DNA from: Halobacteriovorax sp. JY17
GTDB lineage: Bacteria > Bdellovibrionota > Bacteriovoracia > Bacteriovoracales > Bacteriovoracaceae
Reading direction: 5' to 3'
Assembly (NCBI RefSeq): GCF_002753895.1
Contig: NZ_NJER01000001.1
Span: 124,001 to 188,000, forward strand
DNA: 64,000 bases
Numbering within the stretch: position 1 is the first letter of the stretch; every line of letters begins with the position of its first letter. The translations under genes and the position numbers were made by a program. The notes beneath the pieces are model-generated. The model made no database searches. It saw only the letters and a list, made by a program, of their open reading frames with translations, and had not been told where the DNA came from. Positions 16,629-25,690 of this stretch are shown here, one piece after another.

Positions 16629-18677
16629 ATGCTTAAAAAAACTGAACAAACTTATTCTTTGAAAAAGACTGACAAGGCAACACTTAAGCAGTGGTACACG
16701 CTGATGACTGTGGGAAGACTCATTGATCTTCGAGCTCCTAATTATTTAAAGCAGGCCATTGGTTGGTCATACCACGCACCATATGCTGGTCACGACGCCA
16801 TTCAATTAGCTATTGGACAAGTATTTACACTTAATGAAGATCATCTCTTTCCATACTACAGGGATATGCTAACAGCGCTTTCAGCTGGATGTACTCCGGA
16901 AGAGTTAATTCTAAATGGTATTTCAAAAGCAACTGATCTTGCTTCTGGCGGGCGCCACATGTCTAACCACTTTGCTAAGCCTGAGTGGAATATTCATAAT
17001 GTTTCATCTTGTACTGGTAACCACACTCTACACGCTGTTGGTGTTGCCAGAGCGATGAAGAGATATAAGCACACTGGTGTTGCTATTTCTTCTCAGGGTG
17101 AGTCTTCAGTATCTGAAGGTTATTGCTATGAGGCAATTAACGGTGCTTCTAATGAAAAACTTCCAGTTGTTTTTGTTTTTCAAGATAATGGTTACGGGAT
17201 TTCAGTTCCAAAAAGAGATCAGTGCGCCAACGAATTTGTCGCTGATAACTTCACAGGGCTTAAGAACTTAAGAATTATTCACTGTGATGGTAAAGATGTA
17301 TTTGATTCTATGAATGCTATGACTTCAGCCAGAGCACATGCAATCGAAAATAATGAGCCAGTCATTGTACACGCTCAATGTGTGAGAATGGGATCACATT
17401 CCAACTCAGACAAGCACGAACTATATAGAGATGAAAAAGAAATTGCAGATGCAGTTGCTCAAGACCCATACGTTGCTTTTAGAAAACTTTTACTTAGTGA
17501 AAAAATCTTTAGTGAGAAAGATCTTACAGCGATTGATGATGAGTCTAAGAAGTCAGTTCTTGAGGCCCACTCTCTAGCGATGAAAGCACCAAATCCTGAC
17601 CCTGCATCTATCTTTGATTTCGTAAGCCCTGAGCCGCATAAGCCTACGAAGTACGTTGATGGGACTCACAACGAAAGTGGTGAGCCAGTTAAGTTCATTG
17701 ATGCACTTAATGGACAACTTAAAAAAGAATTTAGAAATAACCCAGATACATTTATTTGGGGTCAAGATATGGCCAACAAAGATAAGGGTGGGATTTTTAA
17801 TGTTTCTAAAGGAATGCAACAAGAGTTTGGAAAAGAGAGAGTTTTCAACGGCCCAATTGCTGAAGATTATATCTTAGGAACAGCAAACGGTTTCTCACGT
17901 TTTAACAAAGATATTAGAGTTGTTGTTGAAGGTGCAGAATTCGCAGATTACTTTTGGCCAGCAATGGAGCAATATGTAGAATGCTCTCACGACTATTGGA
18001 GATCGAATGGAGCGTTTGCACCAAATATCCTAATAAGACTTGCTTCTGGTGGATATATTGGTGGAGGTCTTTATCACTCGCAAAACCTTGAAGGTAACCT
18101 CGCTGGTATTCCTGGTGTCAGAATTGTGTGTCCTGCATTTGCAGACGATGCTGCTGGACTTCTAAGAACTGCAATGAGATCTGAAGGGCCTACGTTATAC
18201 TTAGAGCCAAAGACTCTTTATAATGCGAAGGAAGCGATGACAGTAGTTCCTGAAGACTTTGAAGTTCCATTTGGTAAAGCAAGGATTAGAAGAGAGGGAA
18301 CTGACTTAACAATTGTTACTTACGGAAACACTGTTCACTTCTGTCTTGATGCTGCTGAGAAGATTAAAGCAGAGACTGGTGCAAGCATAGAAGTTATTGA
18401 CCTAAGATCGATCATACCTTTAGATGAAGAAACAGTTCTTAAATCAATTGCTAAAACTAATAAGTGTTTAGTTGTTCATGAAGATAAAGTATTTGGTGGA
18501 TTCGGTGGTGAGATTGTTGCCATGATCAACGAAAAAGGTTTTGAAGATTTAGACGCTCCAGTGAAGCGTGTTGGTTCAACATTTACACCAGTTGGATTTA
18601 ATAGAATTCTTGAAAAGGCTGTTCTTCCAAATGCTGATAAGGTTACTACAGCTATTAGAGAAGTGCTCGCTTACTAA
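16629..18677 (+). CDS. 2-oxoacid dehydrogenase E1 component, fused alpha and beta subunits
   Basis: A 682-residue fusion. The N-terminal part (about 1-330) matches the thiamine-diphosphate-binding E1 alpha subunit; it has a QGESSVSEG...QDN segment in place of the usual GDG...NN motif. The C-terminal part (about 345-682) matches E1 beta (FNGPIAEDYILGTANG, EFADYFWPAMEQ, LRSIIPLDEE). Such single-chain alpha-beta E1 proteins are typical of branched-chain 2-oxoacid dehydrogenases in several phyla. They oxidatively decarboxylate 2-oxoacids and pass the acyl group to the lipoyl E2. No E2 or E3 gene is adjacent. AGAGGAAA precedes the ATG. Substrate choice between branched-chain acids and pyruvate is not readable here. 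Confidence 0.85.
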   Translation: MLKKTEQTYSLKKTDKATLKQWYTLMTVGRLIDLRAPNYLKQAIGWSYHAPYAGHDAIQLAIGQVFTLNEDHLFPYYRDMLTALSAGCTPEELILNGISKATDLASGGRHMSNHFAKPEWNIHNVSSCTGNHTLHAVGVARAMKRYKHTGVAISSQGESSVSEGYCYEAINGASNEKLPVVFVFQDNGYGISVPKRDQCANEFVADNFTGLKNLRIIHCDGKDVFDSMNAMTSARAHAIENNEPVIVHAQCVRMGSHSNSDKHELYRDEKEIADAVAQDPYVAFRKLLLSEKIFSEKDLTAIDDESKKSVLEAHSLAMKAPNPDPASIFDFVSPEPHKPTKYVDGTHNESGEPVKFIDALNGQLKKEFRNNPDTFIWGQDMANKDKGGIFNVSKGMQQEFGKERVFNGPIAEDYILGTANGFSRFNKDIRVVVEGAEFADYFWPAMEQYVECSHDYWRSNGAFAPNILIRLASGGYIGGGLYHSQNLEGNLAGIPGVRIVCPAFADDAAGLLRTAMRSEGPTLYLEPKTLYNAKEAMTVVPEDFEVPFGKARIRREGTDLTIVTYGNTVHFCLDAAEKIKAETGASIEVIDLRSIIPLDEETVLKSIAKTNKCLVVHEDKVFGGFGGEIVAMINEKGFEDLDAPVKRVGSTFTPVGFNRILEKAVLPNADKVTTAIREVLAY

Positions 18678-18688
18678 ATTAAAAAAAA

Positions 18689-18710
18689 GGCAGAAGGAAT
18701 TCCTTCTGCC
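18689..18710. terminator. Rho-independent terminator, bidirectional
   Basis: A perfect 22-base palindrome (GGCAGAAGGAA and its complement). On the minus strand it is followed by eight T residues, so it is a strong terminator for the cyclase/MCP-remnant transcript. On the plus strand it follows the E1 stop with a weaker TATAATTT tail. Confidence 0.85.
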
Positions 18711-18719
18711 TATAATTTC

Positions 18720-19087
18720 TTATGCGCTTCTCTTTCCATTTACTAATTCTCTAACTTTTTCAACGACTAGAGTCAGATCATCTGCTTCTTTTTGCAGCTC
18801 TTTTGAAGAAGCTTCTGTACTAATAACAACATCATTATTTTGATGAGAAACTTGATCGAGAAGTTCCATCGCTCTTGAAATTTCATCAACACCTTGTGAT
18901 TGCTCTTTAGAGGCATTGGCAATTTCTGCGACTTTTCTATTTACGTTATCAACATTATTGATAATTTCATCGAGAACAACTTTACACTCTTGCGCTCTGT
19001 CTTTACCTTTTGTGACAGCGTTCTTTCCATCTTCAATAATTTTCTCCATTACTGAAGTTGTACTTGAAACGATTGTTTCGACGATAA
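18720..19087 (-). pseudogene. C-terminal remnant of a methyl-accepting chemotaxis protein
   Basis: The frame encodes about 121 residues of the C-terminal half of an MCP signalling coiled coil: an IVETIVSSTTSVMEK helix, then NVDNVNRKVAEIANASKEQSQGVDEISRAME and a descending helix ending NGKRSA. Everything before this is missing: no ligand domain, membrane spans or signalling tip. The MCP frame begins exactly at the adenylate cyclase stop codon and is closed upstream by a stop. The first ATG (19049) sits inside the coiled coil without a ribosome-binding site. The simplest reading is a deletion that fused the cyclase gene end to an MCP tail, keeping the MCP's terminator. A coupled 109-residue peptide cannot be excluded. 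Confidence 0.8.
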
Positions 19088-21319
19088 TTACTTAGAAGTA
19101 AGAGTATAAACACCATCCCAATCAGGTGGTGGAGGTATCTCTTTAAAGTTCTCGCATCTTTCAATGTAGATCTTTGATGGATTGGTTTTCTCTCTTAAGA
19201 GAGGGAAGCGCTCCAGTTCTAGCTCAAGTGAAATTTTAAAACAATCGAGGGCCTTATCCCATTCTTGATTCTTGTAGAAAGAGAGTCCTTCTGAGAAATT
19301 CTTTTGAAGATTGATTAATAAATCAGAGGCATCTTCTCTTGTCTCTAGAACTTCATAAGTCGTCACAGGTTCAGACTTTCCAACTACGAGAATAGTATCT
19401 AATTCTCTAAAGAGAAATTTTTCTTTTTCACAATCGTTAAGAGTAAAGTGAGAGGTCTGATTGAAAATACCATATTGTTTTGCGGCTTCTTCAAGTCTTG
19501 CTGCAAGATTTACTGAGTCGCCCATCATTGTATAATTCATTCTAGAAGCTGAACCCATATTTCCTGTTACAATCTCACCTGTATTGATACCGATACGCAT
19601 TCTCATTTCATGAACAATTTGCGGCCACTTGTCACCCTCTGATACCCATTTCTCTCTCAGCTTCAATAGAGCTCGCTGCATTCTTACTGCAACCGTAAGA
19701 GCTCTCGTAGAATGGTCTTCAAGAGGCATAGGAGCGCCAAAGAAGGCGATGATGGCATCACCTTCATACTTATCTAATGTTCCTTTTTCTTCGAGAAGAA
19801 TATCAGTCATTGCCGTTAGGTACTCATTTAGAAGTTCTACCAGTTGAGTTGCAGATAGTTTTTCCGAGAATGTTGAGAAACTTTGAATGTCAGTAAAGAA
19901 CGCAGTTCTCGTTCCACATTCTCCTCCAAGGGAAGGATGCTGTCCCGTAGAGTACATCTCATCAATAAGTTCAGGCGAAATATAAGAGCCGAAAGCATTC
20001 TTTAAGAAGGCCTTGTCTTTGTTGGCCAAGTAGAAGTGCAGGAAAGTATTCCACGAGTAACTACAAATAATGGAGAAGAAGCAGAAGAAGAGTTTTACTT
20101 CATAGCCTGCAGGGATTAGATGGTAAGTATCGTAGTAGTAAATTCCCCCAATAAGCAGAACAGTTGAGAGTAAATCTAAGATCGCATTCCCAAAGAATTG
20201 AATAAGAAGAATGATTAACGATCCAGCGAGTAAAATTGCCCAAGAAAGGAACGTTGAATTTTGCTGAGGTTTGTAGAAGTCACCATTTAAAAGCATATGA
20301 GTCATATTCATATGAAAGTAAACTCCCGGTAACATAGAATCAACTGGAGTATGCCTAAGGTCATAAGCACCGTAAGCACTCGCTCCAACGAAGACAATCG
20401 TGTTATTGAACACGGACTTCATTTTTTCATCTTCTGGAAAGGCTTTAACAATGTCAGCGATACTTACTCTTGGAAATTGTTCCTCATTTCCAAACCATTT
20501 AACATTTGCTTCACCTTTATAGTTAAGTTCAATATTTCCATTTGCCAGTTTGAATTTGTAATCACCAATATTAAGCATTTCAAGAACGGGGCTATCGCCT
20601 GTGTAATCAGTGTAGGCCTGGAGCCCGTAGGAAGGAAGATATAGCGTATCGATATTACCAACAAGTTGATAATGTCTCATTATACCATCACTGTCGGCTT
20701 CAACTTGAATGTGACCTAGACTTACATCAGTATTTAAAAGAGTTTGGATTGGCCAGACAGCCTTTGAGACTTTCTTAGGCTTAAGCTCTATTCCCTCACT
20801 ATTCTTTGTATCAATAACAAAGTTGTAGAGTTGATCGGGAAGTTCTTCAAAGTGGTCAGCTCCCTGTGTGTCGAGAGAATAGGGGAGAATGACTTTATTT
20901 CCTGGAATAGATTGGAAGTTCACAATCGATTGCGCCATGATATCGTCAACCGAGGTTTCACCACAGCTCATACTATTTTCAGCAAAGAAGACGTCAAAGG
21001 CAATAACTCTTGCGCCAAAAATTCTTAGCTTATCAATTACATCGGCCCACGTTTGTCTACTTACTGGCCACTGCCCTAATTCTTTTAGAGAGTAGTCATC
21101 AATATCTGCCATAACTAATTTCTTATCAAACTTCTTCTTATCAAGAGTTTGTCTCATTCGAAAATCGAAGAATCTATTTTCAAAGAATGTAGTATAGGAA
21201 ATTTTCTCTTTGATACTAGGGTCTTCTATATCTCTCTCTGTCAGTGAGAAAAATACACTGAGAGCAGAGAAAGAGATGATAATGATAAACCCTAGGTATT
21301 TTATGATCTTAGACCACAT
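19088..21319 (-). CDS. CHASE2-domain class III adenylate/guanylate cyclase
   Basis: A 743-residue membrane protein. An N-terminal anchor is followed by an extracytoplasmic CHASE2 sensor domain (about 35-345). Three predicted membrane helices follow at about 353-432, and then a class III cyclase catalytic domain (about 468-650). Visible catalytic features are FTDIQSF (metal Asp), DKYEGDAIIAFFG (purine-binding Lys and second metal Asp) and NYTMMGDSVNLAARLE (transition-state Asn and Arg). A TPR-like helical tail follows. It should make cAMP, or less likely cGMP, in response to a periplasmic signal. It sits last in a minus-strand run with a FecR protein and a TPR/barrel protein, and AGGAGAAAGG precedes the ATG. 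An MCP remnant abuts its 3' end. Confidence 0.9.
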   Translation of the reverse strand: MWSKIIKYLGFIIIISFSALSVFFSLTERDIEDPSIKEKISYTTFFENRFFDFRMRQTLDKKKFDKKLVMADIDDYSLKELGQWPVSRQTWADVIDKLRIFGARVIAFDVFFAENSMSCGETSVDDIMAQSIVNFQSIPGNKVILPYSLDTQGADHFEELPDQLYNFVIDTKNSEGIELKPKKVSKAVWPIQTLLNTDVSLGHIQVEADSDGIMRHYQLVGNIDTLYLPSYGLQAYTDYTGDSPVLEMLNIGDYKFKLANGNIELNYKGEANVKWFGNEEQFPRVSIADIVKAFPEDEKMKSVFNNTIVFVGASAYGAYDLRHTPVDSMLPGVYFHMNMTHMLLNGDFYKPQQNSTFLSWAILLAGSLIILLIQFFGNAILDLLSTVLLIGGIYYYDTYHLIPAGYEVKLFFCFFSIICSYSWNTFLHFYLANKDKAFLKNAFGSYISPELIDEMYSTGQHPSLGGECGTRTAFFTDIQSFSTFSEKLSATQLVELLNEYLTAMTDILLEEKGTLDKYEGDAIIAFFGAPMPLEDHSTRALTVAVRMQRALLKLREKWVSEGDKWPQIVHEMRMRIGINTGEIVTGNMGSASRMNYTMMGDSVNLAARLEEAAKQYGIFNQTSHFTLNDCEKEKFLFRELDTILVVGKSEPVTTYEVLETREDASDLLINLQKNFSEGLSFYKNQEWDKALDCFKISLELELERFPLLREKTNPSKIYIERCENFKEIPPPPDWDGVYTLTSK

Positions 21320-21339
21320 AAAAAACCTTTCTCCTTACT

Positions 21340-22923
21340 TTAGAAGGAGTATTTAATTGAAGATGATGTTACGTGTTTTGTGTAATTGTAATCCGCTTTA
21401 AGGGAAGAGTTCTTAGTATAGTTATATCCAACAGAGAATTTTAAGTGATTAGAAATTTTCTTGGTTAACTTGATACTAGGGGTAAATGTCTTCTCTGTAC
21501 CTCTAATAGAACTTTCATTGGCATCTGTATAGCTTACAAATGTCATTGAAGCTCCAATATGAAGAGTGATTTTTGGAAGGATATTTGGATTGATATAATC
21601 AACTCTCATAAGAGTTGAGTCCGTTGAATTCTTTTGGTTATTATAGGTATCTAATGAATCGTAAGAGAGAAGAAACATAAAGATTGTCGAATTGGAAGTT
21701 AAGTAGAGCTGATCGACTGAGAATGAAGTAGTTTTATTAAAAAGTGTCGTCGTATGAGAGCTTAAATCCTTGTATTTAAACTTTAAGCTCGTGTCTCCCT
21801 TCGTGAAGAATTTAAATTTCTCTCCAAAAGTATAAGTGGTCGATCTTGAGTAGAATGCCTTTCTAGCAAGAGCGGTCTTATATTTACCATTGTAATTATA
21901 ATCAATATTAAAAAAAAGTGAGGCAGGGTTACTAAAGGCCTTATGCTCATAAGACATATTTAGAGTAGGAGAGATGTCGTAAGCGTCTTCAGACTTTACA
22001 GTATCAGAATCTCTATTTGTATGATTCTTAACACTCATTCCTAATTCTGGATTGACTATAAACCTCTTCTTTAAAATAAAATCATAACCTGTATTCATTC
22101 TAGACTTTAAAACAAATGACTCCTCTCTAGAAGCTGCCGAAGACGGTAGATCATTTGTTAGAGAAATATTACTATCGTAAGTAAAGTCTTGATTAAAAGA
22201 TAAGCTCCATCTCTTAGAAGAAATTCTCTTTCCATTGTAAAGAATATTTGGATCGAGTCCAAATTCTCTTTCAATTTCTTTCTTTCTAGAACCAATTTCC
22301 TTAGCAAGTGAGGACTTACTATCTTCTTCAACTGCTTTATCCATTTGAGGAAGAACAAATTGTTTTACTAGTCTCTGAGCATCTTCATTTTCACGGGCCA
22401 TAGAGAGGAGAACCTCTCCCGTTTGAAAGCGTGCAATTTGTTTCAAGTTCTTTTCAGCAGTCTCAGAATTTAAAATTTGCGTGTAGTAAGTCTTTGCAAC
22501 TTTATTTTCTTCGAGGATTTGAGATATATGAGCGACATAGTAGATTGATGAATCTTTCTTATAGTCCATAGACGCAGATTTCTTGAATGCAATTCTGGCT
22601 TTTATTAAATCGTTATTAGCGTAGAGAGCCTGTCCGTACTCATAGTAAATATCTTTAGCTCCACTCTTTGCCTTAATTGCTTTTATAAAGAGAGGGATCG
22701 CCTTGTCGTACTCTTGAAGCCTATTGTAGGAAAGAGCAGTGAGGTAGAACTTAGTACTTCTTATAGATTTTGTTTCACGAAGAGAAGAGAGGCCCTCTAT
22801 CACTTTCGTGTAGGAGCCCTTTTCAAATAATTCGAGTGATTTCTTTATCGTACTTGCTTCATTAGCTGAAACATTTGAAGTGAGAATAAAACCTGTTAAT
22901 ACAAGTGCACAGTAGTTTTTCAT
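21340..22923 (-). CDS. TPR-repeat outer-membrane beta-barrel protein
   Basis: A 527-residue exported protein. A signal peptide (cleavage after NVSA) is followed by about 200 residues of TPR-like helix pairs (for example YYEYGQALYANNDLIKARIAF). The second half is strongly alternating and rich in Tyr, Ser and Thr, with repeated beta-strand patterns, and ends in IKYSF; a C-terminal aromatic is typical of outer-membrane barrels. This TPR-then-barrel plan recalls surface-assembly barrels but I cannot name the family. It lies between FecR and the CHASE2 cyclase on the same strand with short gaps (63 and 20 bases), so the three are probably one operon and one envelope-sensing pathway. Confidence 0.75.
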   Translation of the reverse strand: MKNYCALVLTGFILTSNVSANEASTIKKSLELFEKGSYTKVIEGLSSLRETKSIRSTKFYLTALSYNRLQEYDKAIPLFIKAIKAKSGAKDIYYEYGQALYANNDLIKARIAFKKSASMDYKKDSSIYYVAHISQILEENKVAKTYYTQILNSETAEKNLKQIARFQTGEVLLSMARENEDAQRLVKQFVLPQMDKAVEEDSKSSLAKEIGSRKKEIEREFGLDPNILYNGKRISSKRWSLSFNQDFTYDSNISLTNDLPSSAASREESFVLKSRMNTGYDFILKKRFIVNPELGMSVKNHTNRDSDTVKSEDAYDISPTLNMSYEHKAFSNPASLFFNIDYNYNGKYKTALARKAFYSRSTTYTFGEKFKFFTKGDTSLKFKYKDLSSHTTTLFNKTTSFSVDQLYLTSNSTIFMFLLSYDSLDTYNNQKNSTDSTLMRVDYINPNILPKITLHIGASMTFVSYTDANESSIRGTEKTFTPSIKLTKKISNHLKFSVGYNYTKNSSLKADYNYTKHVTSSSIKYSF

Positions 22924-22986
22924 TGGGCCAAATCCATTTAACCTAAAGTATTAATATTAGTGACTTATATTATAACTAAAATTCCT

Positions 22987-24456
22987 CTAATTAGAATTGT
23001 TAATATTAAATTTTACCCGAGTACTATTGTTAAGTACTTCGTTTCTCTCGTCTTGTGCATCTTCAATTGTCTCATCAATTGTATCTTGAGCATCTTCAAC
23101 AAGTTCGTCTAACTCTGCCTGATCTATTCCTGCAAAGTCTCCTGAACTGCCGTCTGAACCGTCTATGCTTGAGTCTCCTGCATCTGAAGAGAAATCCTCT
23201 GATATTGCTGCTTCCATTGGTTTATCCATTGGAGCAAGTTGTGGAGGAGCGTCTCCTCCGGCAGAAGCTGTGCCTTTTCCAGTAGAACTACCATCAGAAT
23301 TAACACTCGCTGGTGCTCTTTTTCCATCTACTGTAGGAACAAATTTCCCGTCGTTAGTTAGAGTGAAATTCTTATTCTCATAGTGACCAGTTGTAGGATT
23401 AAATCCTCCGAAGTTTGCTGGTGGAATATAAGTTCCTGTTGCCGAATCAAAAACTGATCCTGGAGGTGGAGCGATGTACTGTGCTGTTGCAAGGTCAATA
23501 TAGCCACCTGCTGGCGGAGCAATCTCTCCTGTCGCAGAGTTTACAGAGCCTTCTGGTGGAGGATTGTTAGCAGCACCTAGAGCTTTCTCTTTATCAACTT
23601 TGTCAACAACTGCGCTCGTTGCAGATTTTCCAATAACTTTTTCAACTTGGTCTGCAACTTTTGCTTTATTTGAAAATCCTTTTGCATCTACGCCCGGAGG
23701 TATTACACTTCTAAATTTCTTCTTAGGTCCTTTCGTATCCGTTGCTGCCTGGTCTGGTGCTTCTTTAGAACCGTCGTTTGACTGCATTGATTCAAGTTGA
23801 CCTGGGTTAATTTTTACAGGAGTAGTCGCTCTTGAAGTTGTTCCTGGTGAAACACCTGAGAACTGACCCTTCGTTACAATAACGGCTTTATCACTAGAGA
23901 CAACTTTCTCTAATGCGCTCTGAGAGACTTGTACGTTTCTTATTGCATCACTTAGCTGGGCCATCGCAACAGCACCAGAGAATGTTACAAGAGCAGTATT
24001 TTCGTTCACTGGATTATAAGTAACCATGAAGTCGGTTCCTCTTACACCCATAGCTGCAGTTTTTGTTTTAATGAATAATTTAGATTTGTCTTTATCTTTA
24101 TTATCTAGGTAATTCTTTGTAACTTTAGATCTTAGTGAACCTTTCATTAGCGTAATAATACCAGCTTCTTTTTTAGGAAACTTACTAATTGCCATTTCTG
24201 ACTTTGGACCAAGGTTCATTTGTGATTTATCAATGAAGAGAAATTTAACAAAGGACTTACTTTCTGTTTTTACAATGAATCCCTCATTGACCCACGAACC
24301 TTTCTTTAAAGAAATTTGTTCTTTGGTTGTTGGATTTTCTGCGACAACATTTCCTTTAAGGATAATTGCTTTTGCAACACCGTTATTGGCCAAAGCAGAG
24401 TGCTCGACGCAAAGTAGGAGAGTAGTCATTAATAAGATTTTTTGTAAAAAGTTCAT
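22987..24456 (-). CDS. FecR domain protein with Pro/Gly repeat region
   Basis: A 489-residue exported protein with a signal peptide (cleavage after SALA). The FecR domain spans about residues 25-165, with conserved segments KKGSWVNEGFIVKTESKS, LGPKSEM and MGVRGTDF. The middle holds a low-complexity repeat region (about 296-361) and the C-terminus is acidic and Ser/Asp-rich (SSDAGDSSIDGSDGSSG), ending in a charged helix. FecR domains of this exported type are often encoded beside CHASE2 cyclases and TPR proteins, as here, and are thought to belong to periplasmic sensing modules. GGGAAG precedes the ATG. The domain call is firm and the pathway role is inferred. Confidence 0.85.
   Translation of the reverse strand: MNFLQKILLMTTLLLCVEHSALANNGVAKAIILKGNVVAENPTTKEQISLKKGSWVNEGFIVKTESKSFVKFLFIDKSQMNLGPKSEMAISKFPKKEAGIITLMKGSLRSKVTKNYLDNKDKDKSKLFIKTKTAAMGVRGTDFMVTYNPVNENTALVTFSGAVAMAQLSDAIRNVQVSQSALEKVVSSDKAVIVTKGQFSGVSPGTTSRATTPVKINPGQLESMQSNDGSKEAPDQAATDTKGPKKKFRSVIPPGVDAKGFSNKAKVADQVEKVIGKSATSAVVDKVDKEKALGAANNPPPEGSVNSATGEIAPPAGGYIDLATAQYIAPPPGSVFDSATGTYIPPANFGGFNPTTGHYENKNFTLTNDGKFVPTVDGKRAPASVNSDGSSTGKGTASAGGDAPPQLAPMDKPMEAAISEDFSSDAGDSSIDGSDGSSGDFAGIDQAELDELVEDAQDTIDETIEDAQDERNEVLNNSTRVKFNINNSN
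23370..23570 (-). repeat. Coding repeat: about 17-residue PP-G-TG-Y units in the FecR protein
   Basis: The translated segment (residues about 296-361) contains four imperfect units of the form PP-x-G-[SYF]-x-x-[AT]-[TA]-x-x-Y/I: EGSVNSATGEIAPP, GGYIDLATAQYIAPP, GSVFDSATGTYIPP and GGFNPTTGHYE. It is a flexible Pro/Gly spacer, probably extracytoplasmic. Confidence 0.7.
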
Positions 24457-24580
24457 TTTTCTTCCCTAAGTCCTAGTTAAGTTAGGCAGATAGCCCTTTT
24501 ACTATTCGTCTATTATATCTCTAAACTTGAGAGAGTTTATTTAGGTAGGAAATGAAGATTTAACTTGTTGAAAATTCTAC

Positions 24581-24613
24581 GGCACAAAAAAAGTGGCGAT
24601 AATTTTTTGTGCC
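24581..24613. repeat. Inverted repeat between arsC and fecR
   Basis: GGCACAAAAAA (24581-24591) and TTTTTTGTGCC (24603-24613) form an 11-bp perfect stem with an 11-base loop. It lies after the arsC stop on the minus strand and ahead of the fecR start. The T-run is within the stem rather than after it, so it may be a terminator with its U-tract paired, or a regulatory site for the FecR operon. Confidence 0.55.
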
Positions 24614-24626
24614 AGTAGTATGAGAA

Positions 24627-24974
24627 CTAGATGATTTTACTAAGGTTTTCTACAGGCCTTCCAATCTGCGCCTTCTTTCCATTGACGAGAATTGGTCTCT
24701 CTAGGAGAGCAGGGTTCTTTGAAATAATAGAGGCCCATTTATCATTAGTTAAATCATCACTCTTAGTGTGACCTAATTCCTTAAAAAGACTATCCTTTAC
24801 TCTAATGAGTCCTTCGAGAGGAGAAATATTTAATTTTTCCATAAGTTCTAGAACTTCGCTCTTTGTGAGCCCTTCTTTTAAGTACTCTTTAATCTTTGGT
24901 TCAACACCAGCGTTAGACAAGAGTTCTAGTCCTTGTCTTGATTTACTACATCTTGGATTGTGATAATAAAGCAT
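24627..24974 (-). CDS. arsC: Arsenate reductase (glutaredoxin-type, ArsC family)
   Basis: A 115-residue protein of full ArsC length. The catalytic Cys9 sits in HNPRCSKSR, the family signature, and the later arginine-containing segment LLERPILV with downstream IGRP matches ArsC active-site arginines. ArsC reduces arsenate to arsenite with glutathione and glutaredoxin. No arsenite pump or ArsR is nearby, so it may be a general member of the ArsC/YffB group rather than a dedicated resistance gene. AGGAGAAAG precedes the ATG. It follows the exported barrel gene by 8 bases, apparently as the third gene of that operon. Confidence 0.85.
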   Translation of the reverse strand: MLYYHNPRCSKSRQGLELLSNAGVEPKIKEYLKEGLTKSEVLELMEKLNISPLEGLIRVKDSLFKELGHTKSDDLTNDKWASIISKNPALLERPILVNGKKAQIGRPVENLSKII

Positions 24975-24982
24975 TCTTTCTC

Positions 24983-25690
24983 CTAGAATAAAATAATACC
25001 CATACTAAAGAGAATGGCCTCTGTTCCGATGTCATTCTTAGCTTCTGAGGTACTTAAGATATTTGTTTTCGTGCTGTCGGTTGTATCGACGAGATATGAT
25101 TTAATTGAGTAGAGTCTAACGTAGGCAATTTCAAAGAAGACTGGGTGTAGACTCTTTAATTTTAACTTCTCTTCAATACCAATTCCAACTCCAAAACCAA
25201 TAGAGTCATATGTAAGTTTAAATTTCTTTCCGGCGTAGTCTCCGCTTGAAGTAAATTCTTTCAAACGCACAGTTTGCTGAGACCAAATAGGCCCAAGACC
25301 AAATGAGAACCTCCACTGTTGAAGTGGTGACCAAGGAACAAAGTATCGAACATTTGGGCTAACGATTAAGTTTTGATAATTCCCACTTCCTTCAAAACTA
25401 TTTTCATTAATAACGAAGGCCAAATCTTTAACTTTCCCAAAGAAAATAGTTGAACTTGCTGTCACTTCAAATCGATCCCAGCGGTAACCAAAGTGAGTGT
25501 TAAAGCCAACTCCTCCAAAGAAGTTCTTTCCTTGTATTTCTTTTTCGTCATCGTCGTCATCTTCATCTTTTTCAAAAACACCAATTCTATTGATCGATGC
25601 ATTTAGACCGGCCTTTAAAAAGAAAGCATTTTCAAAAGAAAAAGATTTTGTACTAAGAAGAATAGATAGGATTAGAAATAAGTACTTCAT
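24983..25690 (-). CDS. Outer-membrane beta-barrel-like protein
   Basis: A 235-residue exported protein with a signal peptide (MKYLFLILSILLSTKSFS). The mature protein has regularly alternating beta strands, glycine-rich turns (GVGFNTHFGYRWDRFEVTAS, SIGFGVGIGIEEK) and a hydrophobic end, all consistent with an 8 to 10-stranded outer-membrane barrel. An unusually acidic run (DEDDDDDEKE, about residues 41-50) probably forms an external loop and could bind cations. The start overlaps the stop of the DUF3943 gene by one base, so the two are coupled. Confidence 0.65.
   Translation of the reverse strand: MKYLFLILSILLSTKSFSFENAFFLKAGLNASINRIGVFEKDEDDDDDEKEIQGKNFFGGVGFNTHFGYRWDRFEVTASSTIFFGKVKDLAFVINENSFEGSGNYQNLIVSPNVRYFVPWSPLQQWRFSFGLGPIWSQQTVRLKEFTSSGDYAGKKFKLTYDSIGFGVGIGIEEKLKLKSLHPVFFEIAYVRLYSIKSYLVDTTDSTKTNILSTSEAKNDIGTEAILFSMGIILF

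Noticed and set aside
18720-19049. Complete 109-residue chemotaxis-type protein
   Set aside because: The ATG is inside the MCP coiled coil, has no ribosome-binding site, and MCP homology continues upstream of it to the cyclase stop, so it is a remnant rather than a designed small gene.
23165-23800. Plus-strand ORFs opposite the FecR gene
   Set aside because: They arise from the low-complexity Pro/Gly/Ser coding repeats on the other strand and have no start signals.
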